A program made the translations under genes and the position numbers. Under the pieces are notes generated by a model. The model did not search any database and was not told where the DNA came from. It saw only the letters and a list, made by a program, of their open reading frames with translations. Below are positions 1 to 7,655 of a stretch of DNA of 33,987 nt, piece after piece. Source of the stretch: an uncultured bacterium (GTDB taxonomy: Bacteria > Pseudomonadota > Alphaproteobacteria > SP197); the NCBI GenBank assembly GCA_938014945.1, contig CALLQH010000334.1:1-33987 (forward strand). The letters are read 5' to 3'. Position 1 is the first letter of the stretch, and each line of letters starts with the position of its first letter.

Positions 1-484
1 GAAGCCGAACCCGTTCCCGAAGTCGATCTACGACAACGTCGCCTACGGCCCGCGCATCCACGGCCTGGCGCGCAACAAGAGCGAACTCGACGAGATCGTC
101 GAGCACAGCCTGCGCCGCGCCGGCCTGTGGAACGAGGTCTCCAACCGCCTTTCCGAGATGGCGACCGGCATGTCGGGCGGCCAGCAGCAGCGCCTGTGCA
201 TCGCGCGCACCATTGCCGTGAGCCCCGAGGTCATCCTGATGGACGAGCCGTGCTCGGCGCTCGACCCGATCTCGACCGCGCGCGTCGAGGAGCTGATCGA
301 CGAGCTGCGCGAGAACTACACCATCGTCATCGTCACCCATAACCTGCAGCAGGCGGCACGCGTTTCCCAGTACACCGCGTTCTTCCACCTGGGCCGCCTG
401 ATCGAGGTCGCCGAGACCCCGGACGTGTTCCAGAACCCCAAGGAACGGATGACCGAGGACTACATCACCGGCCGCTTCGGCTGA
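1..484 (+). CDS. pstB: Phosphate ABC transporter ATP-binding protein PstB (3' part)
   Basis: ATPase subunit of the high-affinity PstSCAB phosphate importer, acting at the cytoplasmic face of the inner membrane. The gene enters from the left edge; the first complete codon begins at base 2 and the stop is at 482-484, leaving about 160 residues. The fragment carries the ABC signature (SGGQQQR), Walker B with its catalytic Glu (ILMDEP), the D-loop (SALDP) and the switch His (VTHN). Walker A lies outside the window. The C-terminal pattern, ending in a Thr-Glu-Asp-Tyr-Ile-x-Gly-Arg-Phe-Gly tail, is typical of PstB. It sits 22 bp upstream of phoU, the usual pst order. Regulation by the PHO system is expected, but its promoter is not in view. 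Confidence 0.95.
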   Translation, partial: KPNPFPKSIYDNVAYGPRIHGLARNKSELDEIVEHSLRRAGLWNEVSNRLSEMATGMSGGQQQRLCIARTIAVSPEVILMDEPCSALDPISTARVEELIDELRENYTIVIVTHNLQQAARVSQYTAFFHLGRLIEVAETPDVFQNPKERMTEDYITGRFG

Positions 485-506
485 CCGGGCAAAGGACACC
501 AAGAAC

Positions 507-1217
507 ATGGCTCCCACCCAGCACACCGTCCGTTCCTACGATTCCGAGCTCGAGAAGGTCGACCGCCACATCCTGGCGATGGGCGGCCTGGTCGAGGCGC
601 AGCTGCGCGGCGCCATGGAGGCGCTGGTCGAGGGCGACCGCGAGATCGCCCAGCGCGTCATCGAATCCGACGCCCGCATCGACGAGCACGAACGCGAGGT
701 CGACGAACTGGTGACCCGCGTCATCGCCCTGCGCCAGCCCATGGCCGAGGACCTGCGCCGCGTGAAGACAGGCCTCAAGGTCGCCTCGAACCTGGAGCGC
801 ATGGGCGATCTGGCGGCCAACATCGCCAAGCGCAGCCTGGTCATCGACACGCCGCACCAGGTGCCCCAGCGCGAGGCCCTGCGCCGGCTGGGCAACGCGG
901 TCTACGGCATGACGACCGACGTGCTGAACGCCTACCGCGACGGCGATGCCGCACTTGCCCAGCGCGTCTGGCGCCAGGACGAGTCGATCGACGAGATGTA
1001 CAACGCGATCTTCCTGGCGATCCTCGCCGACATGATCGCCGATCCGCGCGTCATCTCGCCGGGCACCCATATCCACTTCGTCGCCAAGAACATCGAGCGC
1101 ATCGGCGATCACGCCACGAACATCGCCGAGATGGTGACCTACATGATCCTGGGCTCCCTGCCCGAGCGCGAGCGTCCCAAGGGCAGTTCGGTCCAGGGCG
1201 CCGAGGAGCAATCGTGA
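507..1217 (+). CDS. phoU: Phosphate signalling protein PhoU
   Basis: A 236-residue cytoplasmic regulator that links the Pst transporter to the PhoR/PhoB two-component system and represses PHO signalling when phosphate is plentiful. The protein is a tandem of two three-helix PhoU domains. Each carries the family's metal-binding ExxxD motif: Glu97/Asp101 in LERMGDLAANI and Glu197/Asp201 in IERIGDHATNI. Length matches the family (about 230-240 residues). A Shine-Dalgarno-like AAAGGA (491-496) precedes the ATG. It lies directly after pstB, and its stop codon falls within the sequence just upstream of phoB, so all three genes are probably co-transcribed. Confidence 0.96.
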   Translation: MAPTQHTVRSYDSELEKVDRHILAMGGLVEAQLRGAMEALVEGDREIAQRVIESDARIDEHEREVDELVTRVIALRQPMAEDLRRVKTGLKVASNLERMGDLAANIAKRSLVIDTPHQVPQREALRRLGNAVYGMTTDVLNAYRDGDAALAQRVWRQDESIDEMYNAIFLAILADMIADPRVISPGTHIHFVAKNIERIGDHATNIAEMVTYMILGSLPERERPKGSSVQGAEEQS

Positions 1218-1231
1218 ACGGAGGTAGACTG

Positions 1232-1921
1232 GTGGCCGAGGCTACGGTTCTTATCGTCGACGACGAGGCGCCGATCCTGGCGCTGCTGCGCTACAACCTG
1301 GAGAAGGCCGGCTATCGCGTCGTCGAAGCCGCCGACGGCCAGGAGGCGCTGACCATCGCGCGCGAGGAACATCCCGACCTGATGATCCTCGACTGGATGC
1401 TGCCTTCGCTGTCGGGCATCGAGGTGTGCCGCCAGATCCGCCGCGACAGCGGCCTGGCCAACACGCCGATCATCATGCTCACCGCCCGCGGCGAGGAACA
1501 GGACCGGGTGCGCGGCCTGGAGGTGGGTGCGGACGATTACGTGCCCAAACCCTTCTCGCCCGCCGAGCTGCTGGCGCGCATCCGCGCGGTGATGCGCCGC
1601 ATCCGCCCGGCGCTGGCCGAGGAGGCGCTGTCCTACAGCGACCTGCACATGGACCTTGCCGCCCACAAGGTGAGCCGGGCCGGCCAGCCGATCCACCTGG
1701 GGCCGCGCGAGTTCGCCATCCTGCGTTTCTTCATGGAGAACCCGGGCCGCGTCTTCAGCCGCGAGCAGCTGCTCGACCGTGTCTGGGGCAACGATATCTT
1801 CGTCGAGCCGCGCACCGTCGACGTCCACATCGGCCGCCTGCGCAAGGCGATCAACCTTTCGGGCACCGACGACCTGATCCGCACGGTACGCTCGGCAGGT
1901 TACGCGCTGGACGCGACCTGA
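1232..1921 (+). CDS. phoB: Phosphate regulon response regulator PhoB
   Basis: DNA-binding response regulator that activates PHO genes during phosphate limitation. With the GTG at 1232 as start the protein has 229 residues, the E. coli PhoB length. The phosphoacceptor is then Asp54 (MILDWMLP), with acidic pocket Asp10/Asp11 and the receiver Lys in PKPFSP. The C-terminal half is an OmpR-type winged helix (LGPREFAIL ... VDVHIGRLRKAI). A GTG six codons earlier (1214) overlaps the phoU stop, but the good Shine-Dalgarno GGAGG (1220-1224) lies 7 nt before GTG 1232 and would be inside the gene if 1214 were used. No phoR kinase lies downstream, so it is probably upstream of the window. Confidence 0.93.
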   Translation: MAEATVLIVDDEAPILALLRYNLEKAGYRVVEAADGQEALTIAREEHPDLMILDWMLPSLSGIEVCRQIRRDSGLANTPIIMLTARGEEQDRVRGLEVGADDYVPKPFSPAELLARIRAVMRRIRPALAEEALSYSDLHMDLAAHKVSRAGQPIHLGPREFAILRFFMENPGRVFSREQLLDRVWGNDIFVEPRTVDVHIGRLRKAINLSGTDDLIRTVRSAGYALDAT

Positions 1922-1969
1922 AATCTGCATTCACGGCGATCTGTCAGGGAAGGCCCACCGTTTCTTGCA

Positions 1970-2058
1970 TGTCATGGTCCGGCTTGACCGGAGGATGACA
2001 GAAGTGGTGAGGGCGGCGGGAAGAAGCAGCGCTCCCGCCCGGAAGGGTGACAGCCACT
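1970..2058. repeat. Composite intergenic inverted-repeat element
   Basis: This sits in the 181-bp gap between phoB and the aldo/keto reductase. A first stem pairs 1970-1982 with 1988-2000 (11 of 13 bases, loop CTTGA). A second pairs GGGCGGCGGGA (2011-2021) with TCCCGCCC (2033-2040), flanked by AGTGG (2003-2007) and CCACT (2054-2058). A related half-site, GGATGACAGTGGT, recurs at 2947-2959 after the next gene. This looks like a dispersed palindromic intergenic repeat, and the first stem could also end phoB transcription. There is no T-tract, so I do not call a classical terminator. Confidence 0.5.
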
Positions 2059-2102
2059 CCCAACCCCGCCATCCTGCGCCCACCATCACGAGGAGCGCAG
2101 CG

Positions 2103-2936
2103 ATGAAGACCGTGACCCTGCCCGACGGCACCAAGGTGCCCCAGCTCGGCTTCGGCACATGGCGCATGGGCGAGGACCCGGCCGAGAGCGGGCCGGAGAT
2201 CGCCGCCGTGCGCGCCGCACTCGACCAGGGCATGACGCTGATCGACACCGCGGAGATGTACGGCGAGGGCGGTGCCGAGGAGATCGTCGGCGCGGCGCTG
2301 AAGGGCAGGCGGGACGAGGCCTTCCTCGTCTCCAAGGTCTATCCCCACAACGCCAGCCGCAACGGCGTGGTCGCGGCCTGCGAGAGGAGCCTCGACCGGC
2401 TGATGACCGACCGCATCGACCTCTACCTGCTGCACTGGACCGGCAGCCATCCCATCGCCGAGACCGTCGCGGGCTTCGAGCAGCTGGTCGCCGAGGGCAA
2501 GATCCTGCGCTGGGGCGTCTCCAACTTCGACACCGCCGACATGGCCGGACTCTGGAAGGCGTCGGGCGGCACGGCCTGCGCCACCAACCAGGTGCTCTAC
2601 AACCTGGCGCGCCGCGGCATCGAGTTCGACCTGCTGCCCTGGCAGCGCGAACGCGGCCTGCCGACCATGGCCTATTCGCCGCTTGAGCAGGGCAGGCGGC
2701 TTTCCGGCAAGGCGCTCGACACGGTCGCCAAGCGCCACGGCGCGGGGCCGATGCAGGTGGCGCTGGCCTGGGCCATGCGCGAGCCCGACGTGATCGCCAT
2801 TCCCAAGGCGGTGAACCCGCTCCACATCAAGGCCAACCGCGCCGCTGCCGAACTGGTCCTGAGCGACGAGGATCTGGCCGACCTCGACCGCGCCTTCCCC
2901 GCGCCCGAGCGCAAGGTGCCGCTGGAAGTGCTCTAG
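2103..2936 (+). CDS. Aldo/keto reductase, YeaE-like
   Basis: NADPH-dependent reductase of aldehydes and ketones, 277 residues. The AKR tetrad is complete: Asp48, Tyr53 (in DTAEMYG), Lys78 and His111 (DLYLLHW). From memory the protein tracks E. coli YeaE, a methylglyoxal-reducing AKR, along most of its length, including VSKVYP, GVSNFD, CATNQVLYNL and MAYSPL. ATG 2103 is chosen because AGGAG (2091-2095) sits 7 nt before it and the TLPDGTKVP N-terminus fits the family. An open frame extends back to 1965, but that part reads through the intergenic repeat. It stands alone between phoB and the HIT gene. The physiological substrate cannot be deduced. Confidence 0.9.
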   Translation: MKTVTLPDGTKVPQLGFGTWRMGEDPAESGPEIAAVRAALDQGMTLIDTAEMYGEGGAEEIVGAALKGRRDEAFLVSKVYPHNASRNGVVAACERSLDRLMTDRIDLYLLHWTGSHPIAETVAGFEQLVAEGKILRWGVSNFDTADMAGLWKASGGTACATNQVLYNLARRGIEFDLLPWQRERGLPTMAYSPLEQGRRLSGKALDTVAKRHGAGPMQVALAWAMREPDVIAIPKAVNPLHIKANRAAAELVLSDEDLADLDRAFPAPERKVPLEVL

Positions 2937-3001
2937 GCCCGCGCAAGGATGACAGTGGTTATGCGGCGCGCGATAGTGCCGCGGCCCAGCGAACGGACCC
3001 C

Positions 3002-3376
3002 ATGATGGCGATCGACCTGACCACCTACGACGACAACAACATCTTTGCGAAGATCCTGCGCGGCGAGCTGCCCGCCAAGGTGCTGCACGACAGCGAGCAT
3101 GTCCTGGCCTTCCCCGATATCGCGCCCCAGGCGCCGGTCCACATCCTGGTCATTCCCAAGGGCCGCTACATCGCCCAGGGCGATTTCCACGCCAACGCCA
3201 GCGATGCCGAGATCACCGCATTCTGGCGCGCGGTCGCGGCGCTCGCCGACGAGCACTGCGACGGCGGCCATCGCGTGATCGCCAACCAGGGCAGCGACAG
3301 CGGCCAGCTGGTGCCCCACTTCCATGTTCACATCCTGGGCGGGCGCAAGCTCGGCGCCCTGGTCCCCGAGGCGTGA
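3002..3376 (+). CDS. HIT family nucleotide-binding protein
   Basis: Small cytosolic nucleotide hydrolase or transferase of the HINT branch of the HIT superfamily, 124 residues. The histidine triad is visible as PHFHVHILGG with His106, His108 and His110, and the N-terminal pattern NIFAKILRGELPAKV is typical of HINT proteins. The start is ATG 3002, or the adjacent ATG 3005; the Shine-Dalgarno match upstream is weak. The stop overlaps the GTG of the EamA gene by 4 nt, so the pair is probably translationally coupled. HINT proteins cleave purine nucleoside phosphoramidates, but the biological role is usually unclear. Confidence 0.92.
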   Translation: MMAIDLTTYDDNNIFAKILRGELPAKVLHDSEHVLAFPDIAPQAPVHILVIPKGRYIAQGDFHANASDAEITAFWRAVAALADEHCDGGHRVIANQGSDSGQLVPHFHVHILGGRKLGALVPEA

Positions 3377-4320
3377 CCGCCCCGGCCGCGGGCGACGCCG
3401 AGGCGCGCCGGCGGTCCGAACTGATCGGCATCGCCTGCGTCCTGCTTTCGGCGCTGACCCTGGCGCTGAAAGGCATCTTCGCCAAATACATCTTTGCCGA
3501 GGGCGTCGACGTGGTGACCGTGCTGGCGCTGCGCAACGCGCTGGCCTTTCCCATGCTGGCGCTGGTCGGGGCGTGGTTTGCCGGCGGCTTTGCCCGCCTG
3601 GCGATGCGCCCGGCCGATCTGGCTCTGGCCATGACCGGCGGCCTGATCGGCTACTGGATCGCCAGCCTGCTCGACTTCACCGCGCTGACCATGATCGACG
3701 TTTCGGTCGAGCGGGTGCTGCTGTTCAGCTTTCCCGTCTTCGTACTGATCCTGGAGGCGCTGCGCAGCCGCCGCCTGCCGCCCCTGCGCCAGGTGATCGC
3801 ACTGGTCGGCGCCGAGGCCGGCATCGTTCTGGTGATGGGCGCGACCGACCTCGACCTGTTCCTCGCCAACCTCGAAGGCGGCCTGTGGGCCATCGCCTCG
3901 GCCTTCGTCTTTTCCTTCTACTACATGCTGAACCAGCATCTGGGGCCGCGCCTGGGGGCGCCGCGCATGGCCCTGGCCGCCGTCGGCGGGGCGACCCTTG
4001 GAACCTGCGGCCAGTTCCTGGTGACCGAGCCTCTCTCTGCGCTGGCCATCTCTCCCGCGGCCTGGGGCTGGACCGCGGCCATGGCGTTCTTCTGTTCGGT
4101 CGTACCCTTCCTTGCCATCACCGAGGGCATCCGCCGGGTCGGCGCCTCGCGCTCGGCGCTGATCTCGACGGTGGGGCCGGTGGCGACCCTGGTGCTGGCC
4201 GCCCTGCTGCTGGGCGAGCGCCTGACCGCCACCCAGCTTGGCGGCGCCGTGCTGGTCTTTGTCGCCATCCTCTCCCTGGAGGGGCGGCTGCCGCGCTGGC
4301 GACGGCCACGTCAGGCTTGA
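3373..4320 (+). CDS. EamA/DMT superfamily transporter
   Basis: Inner-membrane drug/metabolite transporter of 315 residues. Two EamA repeats give about ten hydrophobic helices: the first runs from GIACVLLSALTLALKGIFAKY to about residue 155, the second starts near LWAIASAFVFSFYYMLN. The C-terminal stretch VATLVLAALLLGERLTATQ is the usual EamA signature with a conserved Glu. It starts at a GTG that overlaps the HIT stop codon. Its 3' end overlaps the convergent SDR gene by 10 bp. Members export amino acids and other small molecules; the substrate cannot be inferred here. Confidence 0.9.
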   Translation: MTAPAAGDAEARRRSELIGIACVLLSALTLALKGIFAKYIFAEGVDVVTVLALRNALAFPMLALVGAWFAGGFARLAMRPADLALAMTGGLIGYWIASLLDFTALTMIDVSVERVLLFSFPVFVLILEALRSRRLPPLRQVIALVGAEAGIVLVMGATDLDLFLANLEGGLWAIASAFVFSFYYMLNQHLGPRLGAPRMALAAVGGATLGTCGQFLVTEPLSALAISPAAWGWTAAMAFFCSVVPFLAITEGIRRVGASRSALISTVGPVATLVLAALLLGERLTATQLGGAVLVFVAILSLEGRLPRWRRPRQA

Positions 4321-5096
4321 GATTTGTCGCCGTGGCGCGGTGTCGGTGAGGGATAGAGCCCGCCCGTATCGGAATCGAGAACGATGGTCGCCAGCGTGCA
4401 GTTGCGCGGGCGGGTCAGCGCAAAAAGCGCGGCCTCGACCACATCGCGGCTGGTGACCCGCCGGTCGGGGCCCCGTGCCGGGCTTTCCTCCCATGCGGGA
4501 TCGAGCGGCGTCATGGTGTCGAGGTCGGGGGGATAGAGGCCGATGACCCGCACGTTGGTCCCGGCGAACTCCTGGCGCAGGCCCTCGGTGAGGCCCGCCT
4601 GGCCGTGTTTGGCGGCATGAAAGGCCGCCGTGGCGCCGTAGCGCGGCACGTTGGGCAGGCCCGAGTTCGAGACGACGGTGACGATGTCGGCGGCCGGTGC
4701 GGCAAGCAGGTTGGCGGCCAGCTCACGCGTCACCACCAGGGCGCCGATCACCTGGCTGCTGACGACCGCGGCAAGTGCTGCGCTGTCGTGATCGGTGATG
4801 CGCCCGGTCTGCCAGGTCGCGCCGTTGTGGATGAGGCCGTCGATGTCCGGCACCTGGCGCGCGATATCGCGCGTTGCCTCGGCCGCGGCCGCCGGGTCCG
4901 AGAGATCGAGCACGGCGGTGTGGGGCTGCTGGCCCCCTGCCGCGCTGACCGCATCGCGGACGCGTTCCAGGGCAGTACCGTCGCGGCCGGTGAGCACGAG
5001 GCCCGCACCCTCGCCGCCCAGAACCATGGCAAAGGCCGCGCCCAGGCCGCGGCCCGCGCCGGTGATGAGAAACGTCCTGCCGGAAAGAGCACCCAT
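4311..5096 (-). CDS. SDR family oxidoreductase lacking the catalytic Tyr
   Basis: Rossmann-fold protein of 261 residues in the short-chain dehydrogenase superfamily. The cofactor loop TGAGRGLG (12-19) is intact, as are the acidic adenine-pocket stretch around LDLSD and a Ser in the active-site strand (VVSNSG, Ser143/Ser145). The usual YxxxK motif reads Phe159-His-Ala-Ala-Lys163, so the catalytic Tyr position holds Phe (codon TTT). Another Tyr (Tyr153) lies six residues earlier but is not four before a Lys. It may use different chemistry or be a non-catalytic NAD(P)-binding protein. The ATG is preceded by GTGAGG. An AT-rich hairpin lies 14 bp upstream, and the gene may be read from the upstream TPR gene or from its own promoter. 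Confidence 0.85.
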   Translation of the reverse strand: MGALSGRTFLITGAGRGLGAAFAMVLGGEGAGLVLTGRDGTALERVRDAVSAAGGQQPHTAVLDLSDPAAAAEATRDIARQVPDIDGLIHNGATWQTGRITDHDSAALAAVVSSQVIGALVVTRELAANLLAAPAADIVTVVSNSGLPNVPRYGATAAFHAAKHGQAGLTEGLRQEFAGTNVRVIGLYPPDLDTMTPLDPAWEESPARGPDRRVTSRDVVEAALFALTRPRNCTLATIVLDSDTGGLYPSPTPRHGDKSQA

Positions 5097-5109
5097 GGCC
5101 GTTGCCTCA

Positions 5110-5137
5110 CAAATGGAAAGTCATCACTTTCCATTTG
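5110..5137. promoter_or_regulatory. Perfect 12-bp inverted repeat upstream of the SDR gene
   Basis: CAAATGGAAAGT (5110-5121) and ACTTTCCATTTG (5126-5137) are exact reverse complements separated by CATC. The element is strikingly AT-rich for this genome. It lies between the 3' end of the TPR gene (5165) and the SDR start (5096). No T-run follows on either strand, which argues against a simple intrinsic terminator. A repressor operator for the SDR gene is one reading. Confidence 0.6.
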
Positions 5138-5164
5138 GGCACCGTTGGCGGGGGCCGTCCAGCC

Positions 5165-6106
5165 CTATTCGATGACGCCCATGGCGCGCAGGCGCTCGTC
5201 GAGCTGGGCCGATTCCACGCCCATGGCATAGGCCTGCATGAAATCGGCGTCGGCTTCCTCGACGTGGCCGGCGGCGGCGTGGGCCTGGCCACGGGCAAAG
5301 TAGGTCCAGCCGGAATCGGGATCGAGGTCGATCGCCTGGTCGTAGTCCTGGATGGCGAATTCCAGGAACCCCTGCTTGCCGAACATGTAGGCGCGCGAGC
5401 GATAGACCGCGGCCGATCTCGGGCTGAGCGAGAGGGCGTGGTTGTAGTCGAGCAGGGCGTTGTCGAAATCGCCGGCATCGGTGCGCGCATCGCCGCGCGC
5501 GATGTAGAGCGCAGGCTCCTCGCCCAGCATGGTGATGGCGGTGGAGTAGTCGACGATGGCGCCGGTCAGGTCGCCAGCGGCGTAGAGCACCTCGGCGCGG
5601 CCATAGACCAGCAGGCCGTCGTCGGGCTGCAGGGCCATGGCGCGGTCATAGACCTCCACGGCTTCCTGGGGCCGGCCGGCGGCGACATAGGCATCGGCCA
5701 GCCGCTCCAGGGCATCGATGGCGGTCGGTTCCAGGGCCAGCACATCCTTGAAATCGGCGATGGCGGCCTCGTAACGGCCCAGATCGATGTAGGCCAGGCC
5801 CCGGTTGTAGAGCGCATCGGTATAGGTCGGCGCGATGGCGAGCGCCGCGCTGAGGTCCTCCACCGCCGCGGCAGGCTGCTTCATGAGCACCAGAATGACG
5901 CCGCGCGCCTCCAGCATCACGGCCTGGCGGTCCGGCGTGAGCTCGCCCGAGGCGATGATGAGGTCGAGCAGGCGGTGTGCCTCGCCCAGATCGCCGGCAT
6001 CGGCCGCCTGATAGGCGGCATTGATGTCGGCCTCGACATCGGCCGTCGCGGGCGCGGCGGCAGCAAGGAGGAGGGCGGTGGCGAAGGCAAGGATACGGCG
6101 CGTCAT
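5165..6106 (-). CDS. Exported tetratricopeptide repeat protein
   Basis: A 313-residue protein with a Sec-type signal peptide (Thr-Arg-Arg basic start, then ILAFATALLLAAAAPATA, likely cleaved near residue 24). The rest is almost entirely TPR helices. Repeats with the A-x3-G/A-x2-Y pattern include ALYNRGLAYIDLGRYEAAI and ALYIARGDARTDAGDFDNAL. TPR arrays mediate protein-protein contacts, here probably in the periplasm. ATG 6106 is chosen because AGGAG lies just upstream on the minus strand and it yields the signal peptide. The open frame continues to 6268 but that part has no protein-like features. No enzymatic domain is visible, so the partner is unknown. Confidence 0.85.
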   Translation of the reverse strand: MTRRILAFATALLLAAAAPATADVEADINAAYQAADAGDLGEAHRLLDLIIASGELTPDRQAVMLEARGVILVLMKQPAAAVEDLSAALAIAPTYTDALYNRGLAYIDLGRYEAAIADFKDVLALEPTAIDALERLADAYVAAGRPQEAVEVYDRAMALQPDDGLLVYGRAEVLYAAGDLTGAIVDYSTAITMLGEEPALYIARGDARTDAGDFDNALLDYNHALSLSPRSAAVYRSRAYMFGKQGFLEFAIQDYDQAIDLDPDSGWTYFARGQAHAAAGHVEEADADFMQAYAMGVESAQLDERLRAMGVIE

Positions 6107-6130
6107 GGTTCTCCTGTTCTGCGGCTTCCC

Positions 6131-6142
6131 GCGTCCGGACGC
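6131..6142. promoter_or_regulatory. GCGTCCGGACGC palindrome upstream of the TPR gene
   Basis: A perfect 12-bp palindrome 25 bp upstream of the leftward TPR start, in the intergenic space shared with the sox operon. It could be an operator or part of a short dispersed repeat; nothing distinguishes these here. Confidence 0.3.
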
Positions 6143-6210
6143 AAGGGCGGGACGACGAGGAAGGCCCTTGTGGCGCCCCAGCGTGACGGCACGATGGCAG
6201 CCCCCGGCAG

Positions 6211-6257
6211 TTGGTTCCGATTGGCTTTTATTGGTCCAAAATTGGGCCTTAAAGGTC
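6211..6257. promoter_or_regulatory. Helically phased TTGGTCC-like repeats
   Basis: In the divergent gap between the TPR gene and soxB, TTGG occurs at 6211, 6221, 6231 and 6242, and a degenerate copy (AAAGGTCCA) ends near 6258. The units are spaced 10-11 bp, about one DNA turn, and read roughly aTTGGtCC. The middle two also form an imperfect dyad, GGTCCAA-AA-TTGGGCC (6233-6248). The stretch is clearly more AT-rich than its surroundings. A cooperative regulator binding site controlling the sox operon and/or the TPR gene is plausible. Confidence 0.45.
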
Positions 6258-6361
6258 CACAACGCCATGGACAGCCCCGCGCGGCTGGTCTAAATGCCCA
6301 TAACGGCCGTGTGCGATCCGCGCGGGCCGTGACGACGTATCCAGCGATGCGCTAGGTTGGT

Positions 6362-6379
6362 CCCGGCGCACGCGCCGGG
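6362..6379 (+). promoter_or_regulatory. GC hairpin abutting the soxB ribosome binding site
   Basis: CCCGGCG (6362-6368), loop CACG, CGCCGGG (6373-6379) form a 7-bp perfect stem. Its right arm runs into the Shine-Dalgarno GGGAGGG (6377-6383) of soxB (ATG 6389), so folding would partly mask the ribosome binding site. Confidence 0.45.
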
Positions 6380-6388
6380 AGGGCGAGA

Positions 6389-7645
6389 ATGCCGTTCGGA
6401 CTTCTGAAATTCGGCCTTTCCAAGGGCCACCCCGTGCCGCGGGCCCTGCCCGCCGCGAGCGATCTGCGCGATTCCTACGATGTCGTCATCATCGGCGGCG
6501 GCGGCCATGGCCTTGCCACGGCCTATTATCTGGCGCGCGACTGGGGCATCACCAATGTCGCGGTGCTGGAGAAGGGCTACGTCGGCGGCGGCAACACGGG
6601 CCGCAACACGGCGATCATCCGCTCCAACTACCTGACCCCCGAAGGCGTGAAGTTCTACGACGAGTCGGTGAACCTCTATAAGGACCTCGCCAACGACTTC
6701 GACATGAACATCATGTATTCGGAGCGCGGCCATTTCACGCTGGCCCACACCGACAGCGCGATCCGCACGATGCGCTGGCGCGCCGAGGTCAACAAGCACA
6801 TGGGCATCGAGAGCGAGCTCGTCATGCGCGACGAGCTGCAGCGCATGGTGCCCCAGCTCAACTATTCCGAGGACGTGCGTTATCCCATCCTGGGCGCGCT
6901 CTACCATGCGCCCGGCGCCATCGCGCGCCACGACGCGGTGGCCTGGGGCTACGGCGCGGGTGCCGCCCAGCGCGGCGCCACGATCCACCAGAAGACCGAG
7001 GTCACGGGCCTGGAGATCACACGAGCCAACGGCAACCCCCGGCGCATCACGGGCGTTCATACGAACCGGGGAACGATCAAGGCGGGCAAGGTGATCCAGT
7101 GTGTTGCAGGCATGTCGGGCGAGGTGGCGCGCATGGCGGGCTTCAAGCTGCCGATCAAGACGATCCCGCTGCAGGCCTGCGTTTCCCAGCCGCTGAAGCC
7201 GTTCCTCGACGCCATCGTCGTGTCGGGCAGCCTGCACGTCTATGTCAGCCAGTCCTCGCGCGGCGAGCTGGTCATGGGCGGCTCGACTGATCCCTACGGC
7301 GTCTACATGACGCGCTCGACCCTCGACTTCAAAGAGGGCCTGATGATGCACATGATGGAGCTGCTGCCCTTCATCGGCGAGGTCAAGCTGCTGCGCCAGT
7401 GGGCCGGCATGACCGACATGACGCCGGACTTCGCGCCGATCATGGGCGAGACGCCGGTCGACAACTATTACATCGACGCCGGCTGGGGCACCTGGGGCTT
7501 CAAGGCGACGCCGGTGGTGGGCAAGCGCAATGCCGAGATGCTGGCGACCGGCAAGGTGCCGGACCTGATCAAGCCCTTCGCGCTGCAGCGCTTCCACGAT
7601 TTCACGCTGCTTGGCGAAAAGGGCGCGGCCAGCGTCGGCCACTGA
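6389..7645 (+). CDS. soxB: Sarcosine oxidase-type beta subunit (heterotetrameric)
   Basis: Catalytic FAD-binding DAO-family subunit that oxidises an N-methyl amino acid (sarcosine in characterised enzymes), passing electrons through FMN to oxygen and the methyl group to tetrahydrofolate. It has 418 residues. The FAD dinucleotide fold is DVVIIGGGGHGLATAYYLA (residues 31-49), followed by Glu61 at the end of the second strand. The RHDAVAW segment (His181) matches the position of the covalent FMN histidine of characterised beta subunits; that equivalence is from memory. GGGAGGG precedes ATG 6389. It is the first gene of a beta-delta-alpha-gamma operon; soxD follows after 10 bp. Confidence 0.93.
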   Translation: MPFGLLKFGLSKGHPVPRALPAASDLRDSYDVVIIGGGGHGLATAYYLARDWGITNVAVLEKGYVGGGNTGRNTAIIRSNYLTPEGVKFYDESVNLYKDLANDFDMNIMYSERGHFTLAHTDSAIRTMRWRAEVNKHMGIESELVMRDELQRMVPQLNYSEDVRYPILGALYHAPGAIARHDAVAWGYGAGAAQRGATIHQKTEVTGLEITRANGNPRRITGVHTNRGTIKAGKVIQCVAGMSGEVARMAGFKLPIKTIPLQACVSQPLKPFLDAIVVSGSLHVYVSQSSRGELVMGGSTDPYGVYMTRSTLDFKEGLMMHMMELLPFIGEVKLLRQWAGMTDMTPDFAPIMGETPVDNYYIDAGWGTWGFKATPVVGKRNAEMLATGKVPDLIKPFALQRFHDFTLLGEKGAASVGH

Positions 7646-7655
7646 GGGACAACCC

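Noticed and set aside
4311..4320. 10-bp convergent overlap of the EamA and SDR genes as a regulatory feature
   Set aside because: Short tail-to-tail overlaps are ordinary in compact genomes.
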